This document shows positions 9,247 to 17,289 of a stretch of DNA of 64,000 nt, in pieces. Location of the stretch: NCBI RefSeq assembly GCF_000425445.1, contig NZ_AUDL01000011.1:124001-188000 (forward strand), in the 5' to 3' direction. Made by a program: the position numbers and the translations under genes. The notes under the pieces were generated by a model. The model searched no databases and had not been told where the DNA came from. It saw nothing but the letters and a program-made list of their open reading frames with translations. The stretch's first letter is position 1. Each line of letters opens with the position of its first letter. Source of the DNA: Flavobacterium denitrificans DSM 15936 (GTDB lineage: Bacteria; Bacteroidota; Bacteroidia; Flavobacteriales; Flavobacteriaceae).

Positions 9247-9933
9247 TTAGTCGATTGCAAATCGAAATCCAATTCCGTGCAAGTTTTCAATAGAAATCCC
9301 TTTTTCATTTGTGAGGATCTTTCTAAGGCGTGAAATAAAAACATCAAGGCTTCTTCCCATAAAATAATCATCAGTTCCCCAAAGTGCGGTCAGAATTTGT
9401 TCGCGCTTTAAAACCAAATTTTTGTTGTCTAGAAAAAGTTTTAGCAATTCGGCTTCGCGTTGTGTCAGGCTGATTTTTTCAGCATCATTGAAAAGAATAA
9501 AATTATTTGTGTCAAATTTATATTTACCAATCTCATAAACTGATTTTTCAAGCGGAACGTTTTTCTGTGAACGTTTTAAAAAAATTTCAATTTTCAGAAG
9601 CAATTCCTCAATGCTAAAGGGTTTTACCAAATAATCATCGGCACCTAAACGCAAGCCTTTAATGCGGTCTTCTTTTAAAGTTTTGGCTGAAAGAAAAATA
9701 ATCGGAATATCAGTATTTAATTTTCTGATTTCGGTAGCCAAATCAAAACCATCCATTTTTGGCATCATAATATCGAAAATGCAAATATCAAATTTTTCTT
9801 TTTTAAAACTTTCCAAACCTGATTGTCCATCATTGCAATGAAGAACATTGTAGTTGTTTTGCTCCAAATTGTCTTTGGTTAAAAAAGCTAAAGTTTCATC
9901 ATCTTCGGTATAAAGTATTTTGAACTGTTTCAT
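9247..9933 (-). CDS. OmpR-family response regulator
   Basis: A 228-residue two-domain response regulator. The receiver domain (about 4-118) has the acidic pair TEDDE at 9-13, the phosphoacceptor Asp54 in CIFDIMMPKMDG, and the conserved FLSAK and LVKPFS. The C-terminal winged helix (about 130-226) has ISLTQREAELLKLF and RSLDVFISRLRK. It overlaps the upstream histidine kinase by 4 bp (ATGA), so the two are translationally coupled and form one two-component system. The pair resembles Bacteroidota RprX/RprY-like systems, but the target genes are not evident. Confidence 0.92.
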   Translation of the reverse strand: MKQFKILYTEDDETLAFLTKDNLEQNNYNVLHCNDGQSGLESFKKEKFDICIFDIMMPKMDGFDLATEIRKLNTDIPIIFLSAKTLKEDRIKGLRLGADDYLVKPFSIEELLLKIEIFLKRSQKNVPLEKSVYEIGKYKFDTNNFILFNDAEKISLTQREAELLKLFLDNKNLVLKREQILTALWGTDDYFMGRSLDVFISRLRKILTNEKGISIENLHGIGFRFAID

Positions 9934-11192
9934 TTTTTATAAGGAATTGATAAAGTTATCGTGATGCCTTTTTCTTGATTGTTTTCGGCTTTAATTTTCC
10001 AGTTTTGAAGACTGCAGATTTCTTTTACATAGTACAAACCTAGTCCGAAACCGTTTACTTCGTTGCTTTTTTCGTTTTTTACACGATAAAATTTATCAAA
10101 GATAAAAGAAATGTTTTTAACTGGAATCCCAATTCCGTTATCAACAAAAGCCAATTTTAAGGTTTGGTTTTGCTGTGAAATCTGAACCAGAATTTCTGGT
10201 TTTTCCGTACAGTATTTTACAGCATTGTCCAGCAGATTGTATACTAAATTATGAAAATGAAAAACATCAGTTTCAATTTGAAAATCTTTTGAAGTCGTTT
10301 CGATTTTGACAGAAGCTTCCGGATATTTCAATTGAATGTTTTCAATCGTTTCTTCAATAATTGGAACAATTAAAACGGTTTCTTTTTTTATTTCCAAAGG
10401 CGCATAATCTGATTTAGCGATATTCAGAATCTTTTCAATATGATTGTTCAGTTTATTACTCTGATTGATAATAATATCAGTATAGGTATGCAATTTTTTA
10501 TCTTCCTTTATTGGATTTTGTTCAATCAAATATTTAGATGCAATTAAAATGGATGACAATGGTGTTTTAAATTCATGCGTCATATTGTTGATGAAATCCC
10601 TTTGCAGTTCGGAGTATTTTTTTTGCTGTAAAAGCTTAAAAATTGAATACACATAAATAAGCAAAATCAGAATCAATGCTGTCGAAAGGACAAACCAAAA
10701 ACGCATGGAACTAAATAAATAAGTCGTTTCATTTGGAAAACGAACGGCAAAATAATAAACCAGATTTTTGTGTTTCGGGAAATAGACCGTTTTGTTTTGT
10801 TTTCCTTTTTTGGACAAAGAAACATAATCGCCATAAACCATTTCATCGCTTTGGCAATTGTACATCGCATATTCAAAATCGGTTGTGATGTTCATTTTTT
10901 TGAATTCGGATTTTAGATAAAATTCTAAAATATCGGGTTCAAAATCATTCTCAATATTGACAATATAATAATCGTTCGAAATTTTTTGAACAGGATTTTG
11001 GCAAGAATGTTCATGATCCGTTCCTTCATATAATTTTCGGGAAACTTCAAGCAATGCAATATGGGCTTTTTGGCTCAGCTTTTTTTGTTCTAATGTAAAT
11101 GCCTCTTTTGTCCAAAGCAATTGCGCGACCAAGATGCTAATAATGGCAATTAATCCGAGGAGGATGATACTATTAAGTCTGTTTATTTTCAA
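9930..11192 (-). CDS. Membrane sensor histidine kinase
   Basis: A 420-residue kinase with a transmembrane helix at about 8-27, an extracytoplasmic domain of roughly 135 residues containing two cysteines (64 and 113), a second transmembrane segment at about 165-185, then a HisKA domain with FINNMTHEFKTPLSS (His206). The HATPase domain shows LLDNAVKYC (N box), VDNGIGIP (G1) and GFGLGLYYV (G2). It probably autophosphorylates and passes phosphate to the overlapping response regulator. The periplasmic domain has no recognisable ligand-binding fold. A good promoter lies 33-63 bp upstream. Confidence 0.92.
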   Translation of the reverse strand: MKINRLNSIILLGLIAIISILVAQLLWTKEAFTLEQKKLSQKAHIALLEVSRKLYEGTDHEHSCQNPVQKISNDYYIVNIENDFEPDILEFYLKSEFKKMNITTDFEYAMYNCQSDEMVYGDYVSLSKKGKQNKTVYFPKHKNLVYYFAVRFPNETTYLFSSMRFWFVLSTALILILLIYVYSIFKLLQQKKYSELQRDFINNMTHEFKTPLSSILIASKYLIEQNPIKEDKKLHTYTDIIINQSNKLNNHIEKILNIAKSDYAPLEIKKETVLIVPIIEETIENIQLKYPEASVKIETTSKDFQIETDVFHFHNLVYNLLDNAVKYCTEKPEILVQISQQNQTLKLAFVDNGIGIPVKNISFIFDKFYRVKNEKSNEVNGFGLGLYYVKEICSLQNWKIKAENNQEKGITITLSIPYKK

Positions 11193-11224
11193 GAAAAATG
11201 GCTTTTTAAAAGTGTAATATTAAT

Positions 11225-11255
11225 CAAATTTATGCTTAAAAACACCCCTTAACAA
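11225..11255 (-). promoter_or_regulatory. Promoter of the histidine kinase/response regulator operon
   Basis: On the minus strand TTG (11255-11253) is followed after 20 bp by TAAATTTG (11232-11225), matching the Bacteroidota TTG-N19-TAnnTTTG consensus. The predicted transcript start lies about 25 bp before the kinase ATG. Confidence 0.65.
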
Positions 11256-11357
11256 GTTGTTAACAAAGATTTGAAAGCGGTTAACAGCGATTTGATTTAT
11301 TCTGAAATACTTTTGAAATACAAATTTAGAACTATAAATCACTAAAAATATTTAACT

Positions 11358-11771
11358 ATGAAAATGATCAAAATCTCCATGTTAGCATTGGCATTAGGTT
11401 TAATGTCTTTCTCAGCTGTTGCGCCAGTAAAATCTTTGGTTTCTGAACCAAAAGCAATTGAAACAGCTTCGACAATTGTTTGGAAAGCAGAAACAATTGA
11501 TGTTGGACAAATTCCGCAAGGAACTCCAAAAGCAATTGTTTACGAATTCAAAAACACTGGAAAAACTGCAGTTGTAATTACAAATGTTCAAGGATCTTGC
11601 GGTTGTACTGCAACAGATTATACAAAAGAGCCAATTCAGCCAGGAAAAACAGCTAAAGTTACTGCGACATACAATGCAGCAAACAAAGGCACTTTTACAA
11701 AAACGGTAACCGTTACGACAAGTGCTGAAACAACTCCAAAAGTTCTGACATTAAAAGGAACTGTTATTTAA
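11358..11771 (+). CDS. DUF1573 domain protein, exported
   Basis: A 137-residue protein with an N-terminal signal segment (about 1-24, MKMIKISMLALALGLMSFSA) and one DUF1573 domain (about 45-135). The domain is recognised by EFKNTGKTAVVITNV, SCGCTATDYTKEPIQPGKTA and a final LTLKG. The fold is an Ig-like beta-sandwich common in Bacteroidota; its biochemical role is unknown. It is a single-gene unit: the histidine kinase operon diverges from it, and a perfect terminator follows. A TACTTTTG at 11308-11315 may be its -7 element, but the TTG upstream is too close for the consensus. Confidence 0.85.
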   Translation: MKMIKISMLALALGLMSFSAVAPVKSLVSEPKAIETASTIVWKAETIDVGQIPQGTPKAIVYEFKNTGKTAVVITNVQGSCGCTATDYTKEPIQPGKTAKVTATYNAANKGTFTKTVTVTTSAETTPKVLTLKGTVI

Positions 11772-11801
11772 TTAGAATTTTAATAGGTTAGTTATATCGT
11801 G

Positions 11802-11836
11802 AGCCCCAAATACAAAATGTATTTGGGGCTTTTTTT
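11802..11836 (+). terminator. Rho-independent terminator after the DUF1573 gene
   Basis: Arms AGCCCCAAATAC and GTATTTGGGGCT form a 12-bp perfect stem with a 5-nt loop, followed by six T residues. Confidence 0.92.
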
Positions 11837-11927
11837 GTTTAATTTGGGACTTTAGATTTATTAAAAAATTCATTTTGGAAAAGTTTATTTTAATGAAAAC
11901 TTTTCTATTTTTATTAAAAATTTTATT

Positions 11928-13505
11928 ATGAAAATTTGGTATCAGTTTATTGCCGCCGTTAGCCTTTTTGCTGTCGTTTCATGTAATTCAAAAGGGGATA
12001 AAAAAGAAGAAAATCAAATAAAAACCAAAGTCGAAATTCCAGAACTTCATCTTACAATTGATAGTTCTAAAATTGCTTCTTTTTATGCAACATATCCAAA
12101 ATTAGCTAAATTTCAAGATGAGGTTTTTACTTTGTACAAGAAAAATAAATCAACTCAATTGTGGCAGGATAATAAAGGAATTGATGAGTTTGCACATACT
12201 TTGTTCAATAAATATAAAGGTCTTGATGAAGAAGGATTAAAAGCAAATTTTCCTTATAAAGAAATCACCACTATTTTTGAAACAATTGGCGACAATAAGA
12301 TGTCGAAAGAAAATACAGATTTAATGATTTCAAACCTGTATTTCTATTATGCTGAAAAAGTATATTCTGGTGTTGACGAAAAAACTAGTATTTCGCTTGA
12401 ATGGCTTTTGCCAAGAAAAAAACTTAACTATCGTGCTTTAACCGATTCTATTTTTCAAAAATCGACTATCAATGACGATCATAAAAGCAAAATGTTTAGT
12501 CAGTATTATAAACTGCGTGACGTTTTGAAGCAATATCGTGATATTGAGAAAAAAGGAGGCTGGAAAACTATTGACACAGGAGATGATTATAAAAATCTCA
12601 AGTTAGGGGATTCTTCTGCTGTGATTGCTCAAATTAGGGAAAGGCTTTTTGTTACAAAAGATATCAAAGAAGATAATAAAAGTGCAGTTTGTGATACAGT
12701 TTTGATTAATGCGTTGAAAAACTATGAACTTCATCACGGATTAACACCTAAAAATATAATCCTGCCAGAGCACATCGCAGAAATGAATATTCCAGTTTCT
12801 GACCGAATAAAAACAATTATTGTCAATATGGAGCGTTGCCGATGGATTGATCCTGAATTGGAAAAAGGAAAAAAATACATCGAGGTAAATATTCCCGAAT
12901 TTAGATTGTATATAATTGAAGACGCAAAAATCGCTTTTATTTCGCCAGTTGTGGTTGGAAAAGCGATGACAAAAACGGTTATTTTCAGTGGGATGATGAA
13001 TAATATTGTTTTCAGTCCGTATTGGAATGTTCCGACAAGTATTATCAATTCAGAGATCAAACCTGGAATGGCAAGAGATAAAAACTATTTGCAAAAGAAA
13101 AATCTAGAATGGAATAACGGCGCCGTTCGTCAGCTTCCAGGAAAAAACAATTCGCTTGGTTTGGTGAAGTTTTTGTTTCCAAATTCAAGCAATATTTACT
13201 TGCATGATACGCCAGCAAAAAGTTTGTTCGAAAGAGAAAGCAGGGCTTTCAGCCACGGTTGTGTACGTGTTGCAAAGCCTCGTGAATTAGCAATTGAATT
13301 ATTAAAAGATGATCCAAAATGGACTCCAGATAGAATAGATAAAGCGATGCACGCAGGAAAAGAAAACTGGGTTAGCCTAAAAAAGAAAGTTCCAGTTTAT
13401 ATTGGATATTTTACTGCTTGGGTCGACCGAAAAGGAAATCTAAACTTCTACAAAGATATTTATGGAAGAGACGAAAGCCTGCTTAAATTATTGACGGAAG
13501 ATTAA
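11928..13505 (+). CDS. L,D-transpeptidase, YcbB/LdtD type, lipoprotein
   Basis: A 525-residue envelope protein. The N-terminus MKIWYQFIAAVSLFAVVSC has a lipobox, so Cys19 is probably lipidated. A helical region (about 50-290) precedes the YkuD catalytic domain (about 305-480), whose motif SHGCVRV contains the catalytic Cys445 and the preceding histidine. A peptidoglycan-binding-like segment (KLGDSSAVIAQIRERL) lies at about 225-240. The two-domain layout and length match the YcbB family, which makes 3-3 crosslinks in peptidoglycan. It is transcribed alone, followed by a large inverted repeat and a convergent NlpC/P60 hydrolase gene. Confidence 0.9.
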   Translation: MKIWYQFIAAVSLFAVVSCNSKGDKKEENQIKTKVEIPELHLTIDSSKIASFYATYPKLAKFQDEVFTLYKKNKSTQLWQDNKGIDEFAHTLFNKYKGLDEEGLKANFPYKEITTIFETIGDNKMSKENTDLMISNLYFYYAEKVYSGVDEKTSISLEWLLPRKKLNYRALTDSIFQKSTINDDHKSKMFSQYYKLRDVLKQYRDIEKKGGWKTIDTGDDYKNLKLGDSSAVIAQIRERLFVTKDIKEDNKSAVCDTVLINALKNYELHHGLTPKNIILPEHIAEMNIPVSDRIKTIIVNMERCRWIDPELEKGKKYIEVNIPEFRLYIIEDAKIAFISPVVVGKAMTKTVIFSGMMNNIVFSPYWNVPTSIINSEIKPGMARDKNYLQKKNLEWNNGAVRQLPGKNNSLGLVKFLFPNSSNIYLHDTPAKSLFERESRAFSHGCVRVAKPRELAIELLKDDPKWTPDRIDKAMHAGKENWVSLKKKVPVYIGYFTAWVDRKGNLNFYKDIYGRDESLLKLLTED

Positions 13506-13510
13506 AAAAG

Positions 13511-13609
13511 TTTCACGCAGATTTTGCAGATTTAAGCAGATTTAATTTTAGATTTTGAAAATAAATAAATCTGCGCTTATCTGCTTAAATCTGCAAAATC
13601 TGCGTGAAA
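13511..13609. repeat. 31-bp perfect inverted repeat (GCAGAT-rich element)
   Basis: The arms 13511-13541 and 13579-13609 are perfectly complementary over 31 bp and separated by 37 bp. They are built from repeated CTGC/GCAGATTT units. A shorter relative of the same family is at 19837-19892. It lies between convergent genes and has no T tract, so it is more likely an intergenic repeat element than a simple terminator, though it may stop transcription both ways. Confidence 0.85.
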
Positions 13610-13656
13610 TAAATTTTTAAAGATCTACTAATCCCTTTAATCTTTGGCTAAAAAAA

Positions 13657-14166
13657 CTATTTACTCAAAACATCAATACATTTGTAAAAACGTTTTGTGT
13701 AATGTTCGGTATCAAGAGAAGTGATAGTCACGCATTGAGCCTTGCCTGATGAAGCGTGAATAAATTTTGACTGCATCCCGTTGGCTTCACAAATAATTCC
13801 GAGATGCCCAATTATGTTGTTGTTTTTATATCCGTAAAAAACAAGAATATCTCCAACTTTAAATTCTTCAGGATTTAGTTTGGTGCCAATGTTTTTATAT
13901 TCTCCAGAACTTCTTGGTAATGCTACGCCATAGTTTTTAAAAACATAACTCACAAAACCCGAACAATCAAAACCTTTTTTTGGATCACTGCTTGCGTAAA
14001 CGTAAGGTGTGCCCAAATATTTTTTTGCGTAAGCAACGATCGAATCGCGGTTAGCTTGAATAATGATTTTTTCAAAAGGAATATTTGTTGCCTTTTCTTT
14101 TTCTTTAGCTATAAAAGAAGAAAATATGAGAACAAACAGTAAAAAAATATAGGAGGATGATTTCAT
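13657..14166 (-). CDS. NlpC/P60 family cell-wall hydrolase
   Basis: A 169-residue exported protein with a signal peptide (1-20) and one NlpC/P60 domain (about 38-165). The catalytic cysteine is Cys68 in GFDCSGFVSYVF; His121 in IIGHLGII and His137 in FIHAS complete the likely triad. Members cut the D-gamma-glutamyl to meso-diaminopimelate bond in peptide stems of peptidoglycan. There is no extra wall-binding domain. It is monocistronic and convergent with the L,D-transpeptidase, another peptidoglycan enzyme, though no shared operon exists. Confidence 0.9.
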   Translation of the reverse strand: MKSSSYIFLLFVLIFSSFIAKEKEKATNIPFEKIIIQANRDSIVAYAKKYLGTPYVYASSDPKKGFDCSGFVSYVFKNYGVALPRSSGEYKNIGTKLNPEEFKVGDILVFYGYKNNNIIGHLGIICEANGMQSKFIHASSGKAQCVTITSLDTEHYTKRFYKCIDVLSK

Positions 14167-14373
14167 TTTCAGACGATAATTAATTCATAAAAATAGACCG
14201 TTCTTTCCTGAATTCAAAGGAAATGGGCAAATTTGTAAGATTTTGCAATTAGAATTTGAAGTTTGATGTGTTTATGTGGTGTTTTTTTATTACGTTTTGA
14301 CATTTTAGTATCTTTTTGAATCAAGAGTTTCAAATATATTTGTGAATTCTATTTAGATTTTAACAAATAACCT

Positions 14374-15474
14374 ATGTTTATCAAAAAAATGCTTTTTTTA
14401 ATTTTGTTTTTGCAGATTGCAACCGTTTGTGTTTCGCAAGACCAAAATCAAAATAATACTTTTTTATATGAAGGCCGAGTTGAAAAACTCCAAAATAATA
14501 ATGTTGTTTTAATAGGATCAGCTTCTTCGGTTTCATTCAGTTTTACTGGAAATGAATGTTCGATTTCGCTTCAAAGTGTAGATTCATATGAACATCATAA
14601 TTATGTTTCATTAGTTTTGGATGAAAAATACATTGGCAAAATCAGAATTGAAAAAGGCGCTGTGCAGTCTTTTCCAATTAAAGTTACTTCGACAAAAAAA
14701 GAGCATAAACTTGAAATTTATAAAAATACAGAAGCACATACTGGAGGTGTTTTATTTGCCGGAACAACAGCAAAACTGACTGCAATTTCGGCTAAAAAAA
14801 GAAAGAAAATCGAATTTATTGGCGATTCAATCACGTGTGGTGCAGCAAGTGATGGTTCTGATATTCCTTGTGATAAAGGCGAATATTACGATCATCATAA
14901 TAGTTATTATGCTTACGGCCCTACGCTTTCTCGAGCAATTGGAGTGGATTATTTGGTAAGTTCAGTTTCAGGAATCGGAATGTATAGAAACTGGAATGAC
15001 GAGAACAAAGACGAAGCGATAATGCCAGATGTGTATCAGCATTTATATTTGACAAAAGACAATTCGAAGCCTAAATATGATTTTGCTTTTCAGCCAAATA
15101 TTATCAGTATTGCTTTGGGAACCAATGATTTTTCTACAGGTGATGGCATAAAAGAAAGATTGCCGTTTAATGCCGATAAATACGTTTCGAATTACATCAA
15201 TTTCATAAAAATGCTTTATCAGCATAATCCAAAAACGCAAATAGTTATTACAAATAGTCCAATGGTTAATGGTGAAAAAGCTGTTGTTTTTGAAGAATGT
15301 TTGAAGAAAGTTCAAAGCGCTTTCGCGAATGATAAAACCCACAAACCAATTTTGATTTTCAAGTTTAAGCCTATGACGCCAAAAGGTTGTTTAGGACATC
15401 CAGATGTCGCAGATCAAAAAGTGATGGCAGATCAATATGGTCCTTTTTTAAAAAAGCTATTAAATGAAAAATAA
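14374..15474 (+). CDS. SGNH-hydrolase carbohydrate esterase, CE2-like
   Basis: A 366-residue secreted esterase. After a signal peptide (1-21, ending CVSQ) comes a beta-sandwich domain (about 28-140) as in the N-terminal part of CE2 esterases. The SGNH domain follows: block I IEFIGDSITCG with Ser152, ALGTNDFS with Asn251, and GHPDVADQ with His342. CE2 enzymes remove acetyl groups from hexose-based polysaccharides such as acetylated glucomannan, which fits the mannan locus that begins 6 kb downstream. The 3' end overlaps the next esterase gene by 11 bp, so the two are co-transcribed. TATATTTG at 14335-14342 may be the -7 element. Confidence 0.82.
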   Translation: MFIKKMLFLILFLQIATVCVSQDQNQNNTFLYEGRVEKLQNNNVVLIGSASSVSFSFTGNECSISLQSVDSYEHHNYVSLVLDEKYIGKIRIEKGAVQSFPIKVTSTKKEHKLEIYKNTEAHTGGVLFAGTTAKLTAISAKKRKKIEFIGDSITCGAASDGSDIPCDKGEYYDHHNSYYAYGPTLSRAIGVDYLVSSVSGIGMYRNWNDENKDEAIMPDVYQHLYLTKDNSKPKYDFAFQPNIISIALGTNDFSTGDGIKERLPFNADKYVSNYINFIKMLYQHNPKTQIVITNSPMVNGEKAVVFEECLKKVQSAFANDKTHKPILIFKFKPMTPKGCLGHPDVADQKVMADQYGPFLKKLLNEK

Positions 15475-16858
15475 TATATTTAAGTTTGCTTTCTTTCTAT
15501 TGATTTCCAGTACTATGATGGCAAACGTTTCTCTTCCGAATATTTTTGGCGATAATATGGTTTTACAGCGAAACTCAGAAGTGAAAATTTGGGGTTGGGC
15601 AAATCCAAAAGAAGAAATCAAATTGGTTTCAAGCTGGAATAATCAGGAATATAAAACGGTTGCAAACAATCAAGCAAAATGGGAATTGTTGATTAAAACT
15701 CCAGAAGCCGGAGGGCCTTTTACCATTTCAATAAAGGGCTACAATGAAGTGGTTTTAAAAAATATTTTGATTGGCGAAGTTTGGCTTTGTTCAGGGCAAT
15801 CGAATATGGAAATGTCGGTGAGTTGGGGAATTGATAATGGGGAAGAAGAAGCTAAAAACGCCACTAATCCAAACATTCGTTTTTTTACTGTTCCGAAATT
15901 AACTGCTACAAGTCCGCAGAATAATTTGCTTGGAAATTGGACGGAATCGACTCCGGAAACCATGAAATATTTCAGCGCGATTGGTTATTTTTTTGCTAAA
16001 CGTTTAAGAGAAGATTTGAAAAATGTTCCTATCGGATTGATTTCTTCGAATTGGGGCGGTACTCCAGCTGAAATCTGGATGCCAGAAGAAACAGTAAACA
16101 ATGACCCTCTTTTATTAGAAAATGCTAAAAAACTAAACGAGCAAGAATACGGTCCAAGACAACCTGGACGCGCTTATAACGCTATGATTTATCCAATCGT
16201 CGGATTTAAAATTGCCGGAACAATTTGGTATCAAGGTGAATCGAATGTGGGTTCCTTGGTTTATGATAAAACATTGGGTGCATTAATTACTTCATGGCGA
16301 AAGGAATGGAAAGATGATTTTCCGTTTTACTATGTTCAGATTGCGCCCTTTAAAACGGGAAGCAATAGTTTTTCGAATGTAACAGTTCGAAACTCACAAC
16401 GAAAACTTTTAAATGAAGTTCCAAAAACCGGAATGGTTTTGACTTCTGATATTTCAGATACAATCGACATTCATCCAAAGAATAAAAAATCAGTAGGAAT
16501 TCGTCTTGCGAATCTGGCTTTGGCTGAAACGTATCCCGAAGCTTCGGGACTAAATTCTAATTTGGTAAACGGCCCACTTTTTAAAGACTTTAAAATTGAA
16601 AAAAACAAAGTAGTCGTTGCTTTCGATTATGCTGACGGACTTTATTTTAAAGACAAAAAATCGAATCAATTTGAAGTTGCCGGAACTGATGGTGTTTTTG
16701 TTCCCGCTGAAGCTTTGATAAAAAATAATCAAGTGATTTTGACAAGTAAAAAAGTTGTAAATCCTGCAAAAGTGAGGTTTGCATGGGGAAATACAATTCA
16801 GTCTGATTTGTTTAATAAAGCGAATTTACCGGCTTCTTGTTTTACCACGGAATTTTAG
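15464..16858 (+). CDS. Sialate O-acetylesterase family protein
   Basis: A 464-residue secreted protein with a signal peptide (1-20). The family motifs are NMVLQR (about 31-36), WLCSGQSNMEMSV with the catalytic serine at about 116, and IWYQGESNVG at about 259. Homologues remove acetyl groups from sialic acids, but in Bacteroidota many sit in plant-polysaccharide loci and act on acetylated xylan or mannan oligosaccharides. With the overlapping CE2-like gene and the GH3 gene downstream, a role in glycan deacetylation is likelier than sialate metabolism, since no sialic acid genes are visible. Confidence 0.85.
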   Translation: MKNNIFKFAFFLLISSTMMANVSLPNIFGDNMVLQRNSEVKIWGWANPKEEIKLVSSWNNQEYKTVANNQAKWELLIKTPEAGGPFTISIKGYNEVVLKNILIGEVWLCSGQSNMEMSVSWGIDNGEEEAKNATNPNIRFFTVPKLTATSPQNNLLGNWTESTPETMKYFSAIGYFFAKRLREDLKNVPIGLISSNWGGTPAEIWMPEETVNNDPLLLENAKKLNEQEYGPRQPGRAYNAMIYPIVGFKIAGTIWYQGESNVGSLVYDKTLGALITSWRKEWKDDFPFYYVQIAPFKTGSNSFSNVTVRNSQRKLLNEVPKTGMVLTSDISDTIDIHPKNKKSVGIRLANLALAETYPEASGLNSNLVNGPLFKDFKIEKNKVVVAFDYADGLYFKDKKSNQFEVAGTDGVFVPAEALIKNNQVILTSKKVVNPAKVRFAWGNTIQSDLFNKANLPASCFTTEF

Positions 16859-17289
16859 ATTCTAGATTTTAAAGAATAAAGAGCCAAGAAAAAAGATTTT
16901 AGATTTTTTTGCCCGCGGATTTTACTGATTGAACGGATTAGCACTGATTTTTTGTTTTGCGTTTGTCAGGCTGAGCGGAGTCGAAGCCCTCGCAAAGTTT
17001 GTCATCCTGAGGAACGAAGGATCACACTCGGGATTCGACAAATATTGGTGACGTTCTATGCGGAGTTTCTAGTGTGATCCTTCGTTCCTCAGGATGACAA
17101 GATAATCAAAGACGCTCTTTTGAAACCGCTCGCGTGAAGGATAGCAGTGGAAAGCCCACAGCCTGACGAAGGAAGAGCGAGGACTTGAAACGGATAGCCT
17201 CCCGATAGTTATCGGGACAGGCACACGCCCAAAAAGAAAACTTAGGATCTTAGCATCTCAGCACCTTAGTAGCTTAAAAAAAACTAACC
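16859..17289. repeat. Composite intergenic block of palindromic repeats
   Basis: This 431-bp gap holds no gene. In order it contains a TTTACTGATTGAACGGATT segment, a GTCAGGCTGAGCGGAGTCGAAG segment, a 30-bp perfect inverted repeat (16999-17100), a GATAGCAGTGGAAAGCCC element (17131-17205), the palindrome TCCCGATA-GT-TATCGGGA (17200-17217), and a CTTAG-rich stretch (17240-17275) like the one at 63536-63630. It looks like several small non-coding repeat elements inserted next to each other. Confidence 0.75.
16999..17100. repeat. 30-bp perfect inverted repeat (ATCCTGAGGAACGAAGGATC family)
   Basis: The arms 16999-17028 and 17071-17100 are exactly complementary over 30 bp with a 42-bp spacer. The arm contains CATCCTGAGGAACGAAGGAT. 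The transcript could form a very stable hairpin. Confidence 0.9.

Noticed and set aside
13506..13620. CRISPR array suspected from repeated GCAGAT units
   Set aside because: The units are arranged as one inverted repeat, not as direct repeats with spacers, and no cas gene is in the window.
15464..16858. Sialic acid catabolism as the role of the esterase
   Set aside because: No sialidase, NanA or NanK-like gene is near; the neighbours are plant-glycan enzymes.
16859..17289. Insertion sequence remnant suspected in the repeat block
   Set aside because: Inverted repeats are present but there is no transposase-like frame and no target-site duplication that I can see.
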